DNA from: Mucilaginibacter_A sp965201005
GTDB taxonomy: Bacteria; Bacteroidota; Bacteroidia; Sphingobacteriales; Sphingobacteriaceae
DNA length: 64,000 nt
Assembly: GCF_965201005.1 (NCBI RefSeq)
Contig: NZ_OZ241747.1
Span: 434,001-498,000, forward strand
Direction of reading: 5' to 3'
Part shown: positions 52,143 through 60,928 of the stretch, piece after piece
Numbering within the stretch: position 1 is the stretch's first letter
Layout: each line of letters starts with the position of its first letter
Made by a program: the position numbers and the translations under genes
The notes under the pieces: model-generated
Databases searched by the model: none
Told to the model about the DNA's origin: nothing
The model's input: only the letters and a program-made list of their open reading frames with translations

Positions 52143-53378
52143 ATGAGCAATATAAATTTAATTGATTCTTTTCAGGAATTTAAAGATTTCAAAAACATCG
52201 ACCGCCCAACGATGATGAGTGTGATGGAAGATGTGCTGCGGAGCATGATCAGAAAAAAATACGGCACCGATGAAAATTGCGACATTATCGTGAACACGGA
52301 CAATGGCGATCTGGAAATCTGGCGTACGCGGATGGTTATGGAAGACGGGTTTTCTGAAGATGATGATCTGGAAGTGGAGCTTGCAGAGGCCAAAACGTAC
52401 GATCCGGATTTGGAAGTTGGCGATGAGCAGATTGAACTGATTACGCTGGAAAGTTTTGGCCGCAGGGCAATTTTAGCGGCGCGACAAACACTGGTTTCCA
52501 AAATTTTGGAACTGGAAAAAGACGAAATCTATAAAAAATACAAAGACCGCGTTGGAGAAATTGTGACTGGTGAAGTTTATCAGGTTTGGAAAAAAGAAGC
52601 CTTGATCCTGGATGACGAAGGGAATGAACTGCTGCTTCCGAAATCAGAACAAATCCCGGCAGATTACTTTAAAAAAGGAGATTCTGTGCGTGCCGTGATC
52701 CTGAAAGTGGACATGATGAACACCAATCCGAAGATCATCATTTCCAGGACTGCGCCAGAATTTTTACAGCGTTTGTTTGAAATGGAAGTTCCCGAAATTT
52801 TTGATGGTCTTATTGTAATTAAAAAAATCGTGCGCGAACCGGGCGAAAGGGCAAAAGTTGCGGTAGAATCTTATGATGACCGGATTGATCCGGTTGGTGC
52901 TTGCGTAGGCATGAAGGGTTCCAGGATTCATGGGATTGTGCGGGAATTGAAGAACGAAAATATCGATGTAATCAATTACACCAACAACACATCACTTTAT
53001 GTACAGCGCGCTTTGTCCCCTGCTAAAATCACCTCGATAAAATTAGATGATGAAAAGAAGACAGCAGCCGTTTATCTAAAGCCGGATCAGGTATCTTTAG
53101 CGATCGGCAGGGGCGGCCACAATATAAAACTGGCAGGTAAATTGACAGGTTACGAAGTAGATGTTTACCGTGAAGTGGATGAGCACGAAGAGGATGTGGA
53201 CATTGAAGAATTTTCTGATGAAATTGACGGCTGGATACTGGATGAATTTAAACGCATCGGTTTGGACACCGCCAAATCGATTTTAAACCTCAGCGTGGAC
53301 GATCTGGTAAAACGTACCGATTTGGAAGAAGAGACGATAAAAGAAGTATTGTCGGTTTTACAGTCGGAATTTGAATAA
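52143..53378 (+). CDS. nusA: Transcription termination/antitermination factor NusA
   Basis: The start at 52143 (MSNINLIDSFQEF) gives 411 residues; an upstream GTG within the repeat is not credible. The domains are: N-terminal RNA-polymerase-binding (about 1-125), S1 (about 130-200, GEIVTGEVYQVWKKEALI), and two KH domains (GACVGMKGSRIHGIVREL and LAIGRGGHNIKLAGKL). A helix-hairpin-helix segment is at the C-terminus (ILNLSVDDLVKRTDLEEETIKEVL). An exact dispersed 12-mer (53338-53349) encodes part of TIKEVLSV just before the stop. Confidence 0.96.
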   Translation: MSNINLIDSFQEFKDFKNIDRPTMMSVMEDVLRSMIRKKYGTDENCDIIVNTDNGDLEIWRTRMVMEDGFSEDDDLEVELAEAKTYDPDLEVGDEQIELITLESFGRRAILAARQTLVSKILELEKDEIYKKYKDRVGEIVTGEVYQVWKKEALILDDEGNELLLPKSEQIPADYFKKGDSVRAVILKVDMMNTNPKIIISRTAPEFLQRLFEMEVPEIFDGLIVIKKIVREPGERAKVAVESYDDRIDPVGACVGMKGSRIHGIVRELKNENIDVINYTNNTSLYVQRALSPAKITSIKLDDEKKTAAVYLKPDQVSLAIGRGGHNIKLAGKLTGYEVDVYREVDEHEEDVDIEEFSDEIDGWILDEFKRIGLDTAKSILNLSVDDLVKRTDLEEETIKEVLSVLQSEFE

Positions 53379-53403
53379 AACCAATTAAAAAAATGTACTT
53401 TTG
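53370..53403 (+). promoter_or_regulatory. Possible internal promoter for infB
   Basis: TTTG (53370-53373) and TACTTTTG (53396-53403) are separated by 22 bases, somewhat longer than the usual 18-20. It overlaps the end of nusA and is 26 bases before the infB start, so infB may have its own promoter within the operon. Confidence 0.45.
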
Positions 53404-53428
53404 TGTAAAAGTGCAGAAAGCAATATAA

Positions 53429-56400
53429 ATGTCAGAAGACAAATCGATAAAATTATTTAAAGCAGCAAAAGAGCTGAACATTGGCACCGGTACTATTGTT
53501 GGTTTCCTGGGTGGGAAGGGTTTTAAAATTGAAAATAAACCTACAACACAATTGAGCGGTGATATGTACGATGCTCTTTTGAAAGAATTTCAGGGTGATA
53601 AAAACATAAAGGAAGAGGCAAAGCAAATCAGCATCGGAAAAATAAGGAAAGACGAAGCTGTACAAGTGGCGGAAAAGCCTGTTGCCTTTGCTGGCCGCGA
53701 GACTGATAACCAGGAAGTGCTGGTTAAAAATTTAGGCAACCATACTGATACTGCGCGTCCTGCAGCTGCACAAGGCACAAAAGATGATGCTCATTTGCCG
53801 GGCGTAAAAGTTGTAGGCAAAATAAATTTAGCTGATTTGAACGGCCGCGGCCATCAGCAAAAAGAGGTGGTAAAAGAAGCACCCAAAGTTGAAGTGCCGA
53901 AGCCGACCGAAACACCAAAACCGGTTGATAGAAAACCGGAACCGGTTAAGGCAGAAGTGCCAAAACCTGTTGAAAAACCGGAACCTGTTCAGCAAAAACA
54001 ACCGGAAATCATAACAACATCAACTTCTGCTCCGGCCGCAAAACCAGAAGATGCCAAAAAAGATGCGATAAAAGAAGCATCGAAACCAGCTGAGGCACCT
54101 GCAGCAGTTGCAGCACAAGTATCAACTCCTGAATCGAAAGAGGTACAGACTGCACCGGTTGCTATCCCTGTAAACCCAGTTTCAGTTGAAGAAACACAGC
54201 CGGACACAGAAGTAATACGCGCGCGTGCAGACCGGTTAAGCGGCCCTAACGTAGTCGGCAGGATTACTTTGCCGGTAACACCGCCAAAACGTAAAGATCA
54301 GCCTGTTGCATCTTCTAATGCAAACAGTAACGCAGCAGATCAAAAACGCAAACGCAAGCGCAAAGACAACGCACCGGGCCAGCCGCCATATCATAATCAA
54401 AATCAAAATCAAACACCTCAAGGCGGAAACAATAACGGTTTCAGCCCTGGTCAAAATAATCATCCGCGCCCGGCAAATGGTGCACCCGGCAGTCGGCCTC
54501 CTTTTAATAGAAATACCAACTCTGGCCGCCCTGATAACCGCAATAATCACGGGAACAACCGTCCGGTTTCTACAGGCCCTAAAGAAGAGCCAACAGAAAA
54601 GGAAATACAGGATCAGATTAAAGCAACGTTAGCCAGGTTAAGCGGTGCCGGTAAATCCGGTAAATTTGCGCAACGGGCTAAAATGCGCCGTCAAAAACGT
54701 GATGATTACGCTTCATCTGCAGAAGATGCGGCCATGGAGCAGCAAATGCAATCCAAAGTATTAAAAGTCACCGAATTTGTTACGGCAAACGAACTGGCAT
54801 CGATGATGGATGTTTCTGTTACCCAAATTATTTCAACTTGTATGAGTTTGGGGTTATTTGTATCGATCAACCAGCGTTTAGATGCAGAAACTTTAACAAT
54901 TGTGGCCGATGAATTTGGTTACGAAGTTGAGTTTGTAAAACTACAGGATGAAGAAGGTAATTTAGAAGAACCGGATGCCGCTGATACGTTGGTGTCACGC
55001 GCACCGATTGTTACTATTATGGGTCACGTGGATCATGGTAAAACGTCCTTACTGGATTTTATCCGCAAAACAAATGTAATTGCCGGAGAAGCAGGTGGTA
55101 TTACGCAACACATTGGTGCTTACGAGGTTACTTTAGAAAATAATAAAAAAATTACGTTTTTAGATACACCAGGCCACGAGGCTTTTACAGCAATGCGTGC
55201 CCGTGGTGCCCAGGTAACGGATATTGTTATCATTGTGATTGCCGCGGATGACAGCATTATGCCGCAAACGCGGGAAGCAATTAACCATGCACAGGCCGCC
55301 GGTGCACCTATTATTTTTGCTTTTAATAAAATTGACCGTCCTGGTGCCAATGCCAATAAAATACGCGAACAATTGGCTGCCATGAACATTTTGGTGGAAG
55401 ACTGGGGCGGAAAATATCAGGCACAGGAAATTTCTGCAAAAACAGGTTTAAATATTGATTTGCTGTTGGAAAAGATTTTGCTGGAAGCAGAATTGTTAGA
55501 GCTGACCGCCAACCCGGACAAACGCGCTGTTGGTACCGTAATCGAAGCTGCTTTGGATAAAGGCCGCGGTATTGTAACCACCGTTTTGGTTCAGGCTGGA
55601 AAACTAAGGGTAGGTGATCCGATTTTGGCCGGTTGTTACAGTGGGCGTGTTAAAGCATTAACAAATGAACGCGGACAACGGGTAGAAGAAGCCGGACCAT
55701 CAACGCCGGTACAGGTTTTAGGTATGCAGGGTGCACCTACTGCAGGTGATAAATTCAACTCGATGGAAAGCGAGGTTGAAGCAAGGGAAATTGCAAACAA
55801 ACGCCTGCAGTTACAACGCGAACAAGGCTTACGTACCCAGAAACATATCACGCTTGATGAAATTGGTCGTCGTTTAGCAATTGGGAACTTTAAAGAACTG
55901 AACATTATTGTTAAAGGTGATGTGGATGGTTCTATCGAAGCACTTTCTGATTCATTATTAAAACTTTCTACCGATCAGATACAGGTTAATATCATTGGCA
56001 AAGCGGTTGGCCAGATTTCAGAATCTGATGTATTGCTGGCTTCTGCTTCAGATGCAATCATCATTGGTTTCCAGGTTCGTCCTTCCGGAAGTGCACGTAA
56101 ACTGGCCGAGCAGGAGCAGATCGATATTCGTTTATATTCTATTATTTACGATGCCATCAACGAGATTAAGGCAGCAATGGAAGGCATGTTGGCACCAACT
56201 TTTGAAGAGAAAATTGTGGCCAATGTAGAAATCCGTGAAACCTTTAAGATCAGCAAAGTTGGTACCATTGCAGGTTGTATGGTGATCGACGGTAAAATCA
56301 ACCGTAACAGCAAAATCAGGATTGTGCGTGATGGCGTAGTGATTTACACAGGCGAATTAGCTTCGTTAAAACGTTATAAAGATGATGTAAAAGAAGTAGC

Positions 56401-56506
56401 AACCGGTTACGAGTGCGGGTTGAACATCAACAATTTCAACAACATCGAAGTGGGTGATATTGTAGAAGCCTACGAAAATGTTGAAGTAAAGCGGAAGCTG
56501 GCTTAA
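53429..56506 (+). CDS. infB: Translation initiation factor IF-2
   Basis: This 1025-residue protein has an N-terminal IF2-N motif (IKLFKAAKELNIGTGTIVGFL). A long low-complexity linker (about 100-400) follows, rich in Pro, Lys, Glu, Ala and later Asn, Gln and Arg. Then comes a second IF2-N segment (TEFVTANELASMMDVSVTQIIS) and the GTPase domain with G1 GHVDHGKTS (532-540), G3 DTPGHEAF and G4 FNKID. Domains II-IV complete it. It delivers initiator tRNA to the ribosome. Two copies of the dispersed word fall in the linker (53871-53882 near, 54069-54080 exact), encoding KEAP and KEAS. Confidence 0.97.
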   Translation: MSEDKSIKLFKAAKELNIGTGTIVGFLGGKGFKIENKPTTQLSGDMYDALLKEFQGDKNIKEEAKQISIGKIRKDEAVQVAEKPVAFAGRETDNQEVLVKNLGNHTDTARPAAAQGTKDDAHLPGVKVVGKINLADLNGRGHQQKEVVKEAPKVEVPKPTETPKPVDRKPEPVKAEVPKPVEKPEPVQQKQPEIITTSTSAPAAKPEDAKKDAIKEASKPAEAPAAVAAQVSTPESKEVQTAPVAIPVNPVSVEETQPDTEVIRARADRLSGPNVVGRITLPVTPPKRKDQPVASSNANSNAADQKRKRKRKDNAPGQPPYHNQNQNQTPQGGNNNGFSPGQNNHPRPANGAPGSRPPFNRNTNSGRPDNRNNHGNNRPVSTGPKEEPTEKEIQDQIKATLARLSGAGKSGKFAQRAKMRRQKRDDYASSAEDAAMEQQMQSKVLKVTEFVTANELASMMDVSVTQIISTCMSLGLFVSINQRLDAETLTIVADEFGYEVEFVKLQDEEGNLEEPDAADTLVSRAPIVTIMGHVDHGKTSLLDFIRKTNVIAGEAGGITQHIGAYEVTLENNKKITFLDTPGHEAFTAMRARGAQVTDIVIIVIAADDSIMPQTREAINHAQAAGAPIIFAFNKIDRPGANANKIREQLAAMNILVEDWGGKYQAQEISAKTGLNIDLLLEKILLEAELLELTANPDKRAVGTVIEAALDKGRGIVTTVLVQAGKLRVGDPILAGCYSGRVKALTNERGQRVEEAGPSTPVQVLGMQGAPTAGDKFNSMESEVEAREIANKRLQLQREQGLRTQKHITLDEIGRRLAIGNFKELNIIVKGDVDGSIEALSDSLLKLSTDQIQVNIIGKAVGQISESDVLLASASDAIIIGFQVRPSGSARKLAEQEQIDIRLYSIIYDAINEIKAAMEGMLAPTFEEKIVANVEIRETFKISKVGTIAGCMVIDGKINRNSKIRIVRDGVVIYTGELASLKRYKDDVKEVATGYECGLNINNFNNIEVGDIVEAYENVEVKRKLA

Positions 56507-56535
56507 AACTAAGCCAATTTACTATAAGTCATAAC

Positions 56536-56570
56536 AAAGCCTTGCTATTTCAAGTTAGTAAGGCTTTTTT
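56536..56570 (+). terminator. Terminator after infB
   Basis: AAAGCCTT pairs with AAGGCTTT, and further inner pairs (CTTGCTA / TTAGTAAG with one G-T) lengthen the stem, followed by seven T. It lies about 30 bases beyond the infB stop and ends the rimP-nusA-infB transcript. Confidence 0.85.
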
Positions 56571-56875
56571 TGTGCTTCTTTTACAGGGTTAAATATTGTG
56601 AACCTGTTTAAATTTTATCCAATATATTTTTAATGCTTCTTTTATCCTATAAAAAACGAAAATTTCCATGCTTTTTTTATCGGCTTAAAATTGGAAAACA
56701 AGATTTACGGGCATAAAAGAAGCATGGTGGTTTTTTTCGACATAAATTCAAACAGGATCTGATAAAAGGATACGGATCAAAAAGTGCAAACAAGCAGCTG
56801 GTATAACAACAATATTTTATTTGTTCATTCAAATTCCCATACTTCTTTTATCACCTAAAATTTTACCGCTAACAC

Positions 56876-56905
56876 TTTGTAATAAAACAATTTCCAGTAT
56901 CTTTG
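56876..56905 (+). promoter_or_regulatory. Promoter of the rplM-rpsI-rpsB-tsf operon
   Basis: TTTG (56876-56879) is followed after 18 bases by TATCTTTG (56898-56905), a textbook Bacteroidota promoter (-33 TTTG, -7 TAnnTTTG). The transcript start would be about 50 bases before the rplM start codon. Confidence 0.8.
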
Positions 56906-56960
56906 CAGTCCCGAAAATTACGGGAAAAACAAACTGTTTAATTAATTTAATACAAAGCAA

Positions 56961-57404
56961 GTGAATACGTTAAGTTACAAAACTGTCTCTGCCAATAAGA
57001 AAACCGTCAATAAAGAATGGGTTGTTATTGATGCACAAGGAGAGATTTTGGGGCGCTTGTCTTCTAAGATCGCAATGGTCATCAGAGGAAAACACAAGCC
57101 TGGTTTCACCCCAAACGTAGATTGCGGCGATAATGTGATCGTTATCAATGCAGACAAGGTAAAACTGACCGGAAACAAATTCAGTGAAAAAGAATATGTT
57201 TCTTACACGGGTTATCCGGGCGGTCAGAAATTCATTTCCCCTAAGGAGTTAATGGCAAAACATCCAACCCGCGTGGTAGAAAAAGCGGTGCGTGGCATGT
57301 TGCCCAAAACACGTTTGGGCAAAGCCTTATTTGGCAATCTGCACGTTTACGCAGGTGCCGAGCATCCGCACGAAGCACAAACCCCTAAAACCATTACACT
57401 TTAA
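56961..57404 (+). CDS. rplM: 50S ribosomal protein L13 (GTG start)
   Basis: This 147-residue protein has the L13 hallmarks KEWVVIDAQGEILGRLSSKIA and YTGYPGGQKF ... RVVEKAVRGMLPKTRLG. The start codon is a GTG at 56961. It opens the rplM-rpsI-rpsB-tsf cluster. A GGAGAAAAAGA stretch precedes the next gene, an unusual Shine-Dalgarno-like sequence for this phylum. Confidence 0.96.
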   Translation: MNTLSYKTVSANKKTVNKEWVVIDAQGEILGRLSSKIAMVIRGKHKPGFTPNVDCGDNVIVINADKVKLTGNKFSEKEYVSYTGYPGGQKFISPKELMAKHPTRVVEKAVRGMLPKTRLGKALFGNLHVYAGAEHPHEAQTPKTITL

Positions 57405-57423
57405 TTTTTAAAGGAGAAAAAGA

Positions 57424-57810
57424 ATGTCAGTTACCAACACATCCGGCAGGAGAAAAACTGCAGTTGCCCGCATTTATCTGCAGGAAGGCAACGGTGCCAT
57501 TATCGTTAATGGCAAAGATTATAAAGAGTATTTTCCAACCTTACCATTGCAATATGTGGTTACCCAATCATTAGAAGTTTCCGGCTCTACCGGGAAATTT
57601 GACGTGAAAGTTAACGTTGCAGGCGGCGGTGTGAACGGACAGGCGGGAGCCGTTCGTTTGGCAATTGCCAAAGCTATTGTTGAATTAGATGGCGAGAAAA
57701 AATCTGCTTTAAGCGCAAAAGGTTTGATGACACGTGATGACCGTATGGTTGAACGTAAAAAACCAGGCCGCAAAAAAGCACGTCGTAAATTCCAGTTCAG
57801 TAAACGTTAA
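57424..57810 (+). CDS. rpsI: 30S ribosomal protein S9
   Basis: This 128-residue protein has TSGRRKTAVARIYLQEGNG at the start, GGGVNGQAGAVRLAIAKAI in the middle and the C-terminal basic tail GRKKARRKFQFSKR, whose last Lys-Arg contacts the P-site tRNA. It lies 19 bases after rplM with AAAGGAG before its ATG, a clear ribosome-binding site. Confidence 0.96.
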   Translation: MSVTNTSGRRKTAVARIYLQEGNGAIIVNGKDYKEYFPTLPLQYVVTQSLEVSGSTGKFDVKVNVAGGGVNGQAGAVRLAIAKAIVELDGEKKSALSAKGLMTRDDRMVERKKPGRKKARRKFQFSKR

Positions 57811-57831
57811 TTTTAAAGGAGGACACAAACA

Positions 57832-58695
57832 ATGGCAAGAACAACATATCAGGATTTACTGGATGCAGGTGTACACTTTGGCCACCTTACCCGTAAATGG
57901 GACCCGAAAATGGCGCAGTACATTTTCATGGAGCGTAATGGCATCCATATTATCGATTTAAACAAAACATTAAGCAAAGTTGATGACGCTGCGGCGGCCA
58001 TCAAACAAATTGTAAAATCAGGCCGTAAAGTATTATTTGTTGCTACTAAAAAGCAGGGGAAAGATTTGGTTGCCGATTTTGCAAAATCTGTAAACATGCC
58101 TTTCGTAACCGAGCGTTGGCTGGGTGGTATGTTGACCAATTTTCAAACGGTTCGTAAGTCGATCAAAAAGATGTCTAACATCGATAAGATGACGAAAGAC
58201 GGTACGTACAGCATTCTTTCTAAAAAAGAAAGATTGATGATCCAGCGTGAGCGTGTTAAATTAGAATCACTTTTGGGCGGTATCGCTGATTTAAACCGTT
58301 TGCCGGCCGCTTTATTTTTGGTTGATGTGAAGAAAGAGCACATTGCTGTTTCTGAGGCATTAAAACTGAACATCCCAACGTTTGCAATGGTGGATACCAA
58401 CTCTGATCCAACAAACATTGATTTCCCAATCCCGGCAAATGATGATGCCACCAAATCCATCTCTTTGATCTGCGGTATCATCACCAAAGCGATTGAAGAA
58501 GGTTTGGATGAGCGTAAACATGATAAAGAAGTCGAAGCTGAAAAAGAAGCTGCTGCTGCGAAAGCAAAAGCTGATGCACCACAGCAGGATGTTGCCGTTG
58601 CTGAAGGTACACGCCGCAGAAGGGCTGCCGCTGAAACGGAAGCACCTACAAACGTGATAGACAGCACTGCGACAGAAGGACATGGAGCGGCTTAA
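57832..58695 (+). CDS. rpsB: 30S ribosomal protein S2, with a C-terminal extension
   Basis: These 287 residues contain the S2 core (YQDLLDAGVHFGHLTRKWDPKMAQYIFMERNGIHIIDL; ERWLGGMLTNFQTV; FAMVDTNSDPTNIDFPIPANDDA). The tail from about residue 235 is low-complexity Ala/Glu/Lys (EVEAEKEAAAAKAKADAPQQD) ending in TATEGHGAA, longer than in E. coli S2 and common in Bacteroidota. AAAGGAGG precedes its ATG. It lies 21 bases after rpsI. Confidence 0.96.
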   Translation: MARTTYQDLLDAGVHFGHLTRKWDPKMAQYIFMERNGIHIIDLNKTLSKVDDAAAAIKQIVKSGRKVLFVATKKQGKDLVADFAKSVNMPFVTERWLGGMLTNFQTVRKSIKKMSNIDKMTKDGTYSILSKKERLMIQRERVKLESLLGGIADLNRLPAALFLVDVKKEHIAVSEALKLNIPTFAMVDTNSDPTNIDFPIPANDDATKSISLICGIITKAIEEGLDERKHDKEVEAEKEAAAAKAKADAPQQDVAVAEGTRRRRAAAETEAPTNVIDSTATEGHGAA

Positions 58696-58851
58696 TTTCC
58701 TTTTCAACAGAAAGGAAAAATAACAAATTAAAATTTTCGGGTTGCGGGTTCAGGTTGAAAAACTGATAATCTTCAACCCGAAATAAAATATTAACTGTTG
58801 TAACCGAACTGTTTTAAGTTTAGGGTGTACAACTTTTCAAATCAAAAAAAT
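58696..58851 (+). promoter_or_regulatory. Structured spacer between rpsB and tsf
   Basis: Two hairpins can form: TTTCCTTT (58697-58704) with AAAGGAAA, and TTCGGGTTG (58736-58744) with CAACCCGAA (58774-58782). The second encloses an alternative GGTTGAA / TTCAACC pairing. There is no long T run, so these may be an RNA-processing site, attenuator or ribosomal-protein binding site that separates expression of S2 and EF-Ts. This spacer is longer than others in the cluster. Confidence 0.4.
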
Positions 58852-59703
58852 ATGTCAACAGTACAAATTTCTGCGGCAGACGTAAACAAACTGCGCCAGC
58901 AAACCGGAGCCGGAATGATGGATTGTAAAAAAGCATTGACGGAAACCAATGGTGATTTTGAAGCTGCAATTGATTTTTTGCGTAAAAAAGGTGCCAAAGT
59001 TGCCGCAAGCCGTTCAGATCGTGAATTAAATGAAGGCGTAGTTATCGCCCGTACATCTAATGACGGGACGCGTGGTGTTTTGATCGAACTGAACTGCGAA
59101 ACAGATTTCGTAGCTAAAAATGCTGCTTTTATCGCTTTTGCAAATGATATTGCCAACCGTGCAGTTGATGAAAAACCGGCCACTATTGCAGATTTAACGG
59201 CTTTAGGTTTAGATGTGGACAATGATCGTTTAACTATTGCCGATGCGATTTTAGATCAAACCGGAAAAATCGGTGAGAAAATCACGATTTCTAAATACGA
59301 GGTTTTAGAAGGAACACGCGTAGTGCCTTATATCCACGGTAATTTCCGTTTGGGTGTTTTGGTTGCTTTAAATGAAGTTGCCGAAGGTGTTGACGAAGCC
59401 GGAAAAGACGTGGCCATGCAAATTGCGGCGATGAACCCGGTTGCGATTGACAAAGGTGACGTGGATGCAACCACCATCCAACGCGAGCTGGACATTGCGA
59501 AAGAGCAAATCCGTGCCGAAGGAAAACCGGAAGAAATGGTGGAAAAAATTTCCCAGGGAAAACTGAACAAATTTTATAAAGATTCTACTCTATTAAATCA
59601 GGAATTTGTGAAAGATTCATCCAAAACGGTTACCCAGTTTTTAAATACCGTGCAAAAAGGATTAACGGTGACCGCATTTAAAAGAGTTGCTTTAGGCTCA
59701 TAA
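58852..59703 (+). CDS. tsf: Translation elongation factor Ts
   Basis: The start at 58852 (MSTVQISAADVNKLRQQTG) gives 283 residues. The conserved N-terminal TGAGMMDCKKALTETNGDFEAAIDFLRKKG is followed by the Tu-contacting NCETDFVAKNAAF and a C-terminal helical region. It exchanges GDP on EF-Tu. It ends the ribosomal cluster and is followed by a strong terminator. Confidence 0.96.
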   Translation: MSTVQISAADVNKLRQQTGAGMMDCKKALTETNGDFEAAIDFLRKKGAKVAASRSDRELNEGVVIARTSNDGTRGVLIELNCETDFVAKNAAFIAFANDIANRAVDEKPATIADLTALGLDVDNDRLTIADAILDQTGKIGEKITISKYEVLEGTRVVPYIHGNFRLGVLVALNEVAEGVDEAGKDVAMQIAAMNPVAIDKGDVDATTIQRELDIAKEQIRAEGKPEEMVEKISQGKLNKFYKDSTLLNQEFVKDSSKTVTQFLNTVQKGLTVTAFKRVALGS

Positions 59704-59714
59704 ACAATCATCTC

Positions 59715-59746
59715 AATCCCCGCCTAACCAGCGGGGATTTTTTTTG
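59715..59746 (+). terminator. Terminator after tsf
   Basis: AATCCCCGC (59715-59723) pairs with GCGGGGATT (59731-59739), a seven-base loop, followed by eight T. It is 12 bases past the tsf stop. Confidence 0.93.
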
Positions 59747-59768
59747 TGCTTTTTTTATCGGTAAAAAA

Positions 59769-60896
59769 ATGACTTCAGCGTTTTACAACTTACAACTGAT
59801 TACCAACGGAACGATTTTTAAAGAAAAAGTGGTTTTGGTTGAAAATGGTTTTGTAACCGATATCATTGATCAACACCAATTTTTACCCGATAAAAACAGC
59901 ATCAATCTAAATGGTGCTTACCTTGCCCCAGGCCTGATCGATCTGCAGATTTACGGCTGCGGAAATGCTTTGTTCGGAGGAAAACCAACCGTTGCAGCTT
60001 TGCAGGAAATGGAAACATGTTTGCTGCAACAAGGCACAACCGGTTTTTTTGCCACGATTGCCACCAACACAACCGAAATTGTTTTGCAGGGAATTGAATC
60101 TGCAAAAACATACCGTAAAAACAGCATCGGCAATTTTCTGGGTCTGCATTTGGAAGGCCCGTTCCTCAACCCAAAACGAAAAGGCGCACATCCGGAAAAC
60201 CTGATCCGGAAAGCCGGTTTGCAGGAACTGAAACATTGGTTTGATCTGGCCGAAGGTGAAATCAAAATAATGACCATTGCGCCGGAACTGCAAAGCGATG
60301 AAGTGCTGTATTTTCTGGATCAGCAAAACATTATTTTATCTGCCGGGCACAGCAATGCTTCTTTTACCGAGGCAAATCGTTTTTTAAAATCGCCCGTAAA
60401 AGCGGTAACGCATTTATACAACGCCATGCCGCAAATGCACCATCGCGATCCGGGTTTTATCCCGGCTATATTTGAGCAAAAACCGTTTACAAGTATTGTT
60501 CCGGACGGGATTCATGTAGATTATCCGATGGTCCGCCTGGCAAAACGCGAATTGGGCAACAAGCTTTTCCTCATCACCGATGCGGTAACAGAAAGCAGCG
60601 AAGGCGTTTATCAGCATCAACTCAACAAAAACCATTACGTAATGCCTGACGGAACTTTATCAGGTTCAGCCTTAACAATGCTAAAAGGTGTGAAAAACTG
60701 CGTTCAGTTTGCTGATATTGCTTTGGCAGAAGCGGTTAACATGGCTTCGCTTTATCCGGCACAAATGTTAAAAGACGAAACAAAAGGACAAATCCAAAAA
60801 GGCAGCCGGGCAGATTTTATCATATTTAATGCAGATTTTGAACACCTGCATACTGTTTTTAAAGGACAATTTTTGCCCGTCAAACCTCAACCTTAA
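59769..60896 (+). CDS. nagA: N-acetylglucosamine-6-phosphate deacetylase
   Basis: This 375-residue amidohydrolase has the metal and substrate motifs LAPGLIDLQIYGCG, GLHLEGPFLNP, LSAGHSNASF, VTHLYNAMPQMHHRDPG and FLITDAV. It removes acetate from GlcNAc-6-phosphate, feeding recycled amino sugar into glycolysis or cell-wall synthesis. The first metal-site HxH is DLQIYG here, as in many NagA enzymes. It has four exact dispersed 12-mers inside (59891-59902, 60116-60127, 60355-60366, 60850-60861), the highest density for a gene in this window. Confidence 0.94.
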   Translation: MTSAFYNLQLITNGTIFKEKVVLVENGFVTDIIDQHQFLPDKNSINLNGAYLAPGLIDLQIYGCGNALFGGKPTVAALQEMETCLLQQGTTGFFATIATNTTEIVLQGIESAKTYRKNSIGNFLGLHLEGPFLNPKRKGAHPENLIRKAGLQELKHWFDLAEGEIKIMTIAPELQSDEVLYFLDQQNIILSAGHSNASFTEANRFLKSPVKAVTHLYNAMPQMHHRDPGFIPAIFEQKPFTSIVPDGIHVDYPMVRLAKRELGNKLFLITDAVTESSEGVYQHQLNKNHYVMPDGTLSGSALTMLKGVKNCVQFADIALAEAVNMASLYPAQMLKDETKGQIQKGSRADFIIFNADFEHLHTVFKGQFLPVKPQP

Positions 60897-60928
60897 AATA
60901 AAATTTACAATAAACACTTTAGCAAAAC

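Larger units (their letters stand above)
56507..56960. repeat. Gene-free stretch with terminator, five 12-mer copies and a promoter
   Basis: These 454 bases hold the infB terminator (56536-56570). They also hold three exact dispersed 12-mers (56633-56644 on -, 56714-56725 on +, 56839-56850 on -) and two near copies (56572-56583, 56668-56679). The rplM promoter is at 56876-56905. The exact copies alternate in direction. I see no gene. Confidence 0.8.

Noticed and set aside
53871..54080. Words in the infB linker as a protein repeat
   Set aside because: KEAP and KEAS fit the natural Lys/Glu/Ala/Pro-rich linker, but other genes carry the same word in other frames, so the DNA word is the simpler explanation.
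58143..58667. Long antisense frame over rpsB
   Set aside because: It is a Ser/Ala/Phe-rich shadow of a highly conserved ribosomal protein gene.
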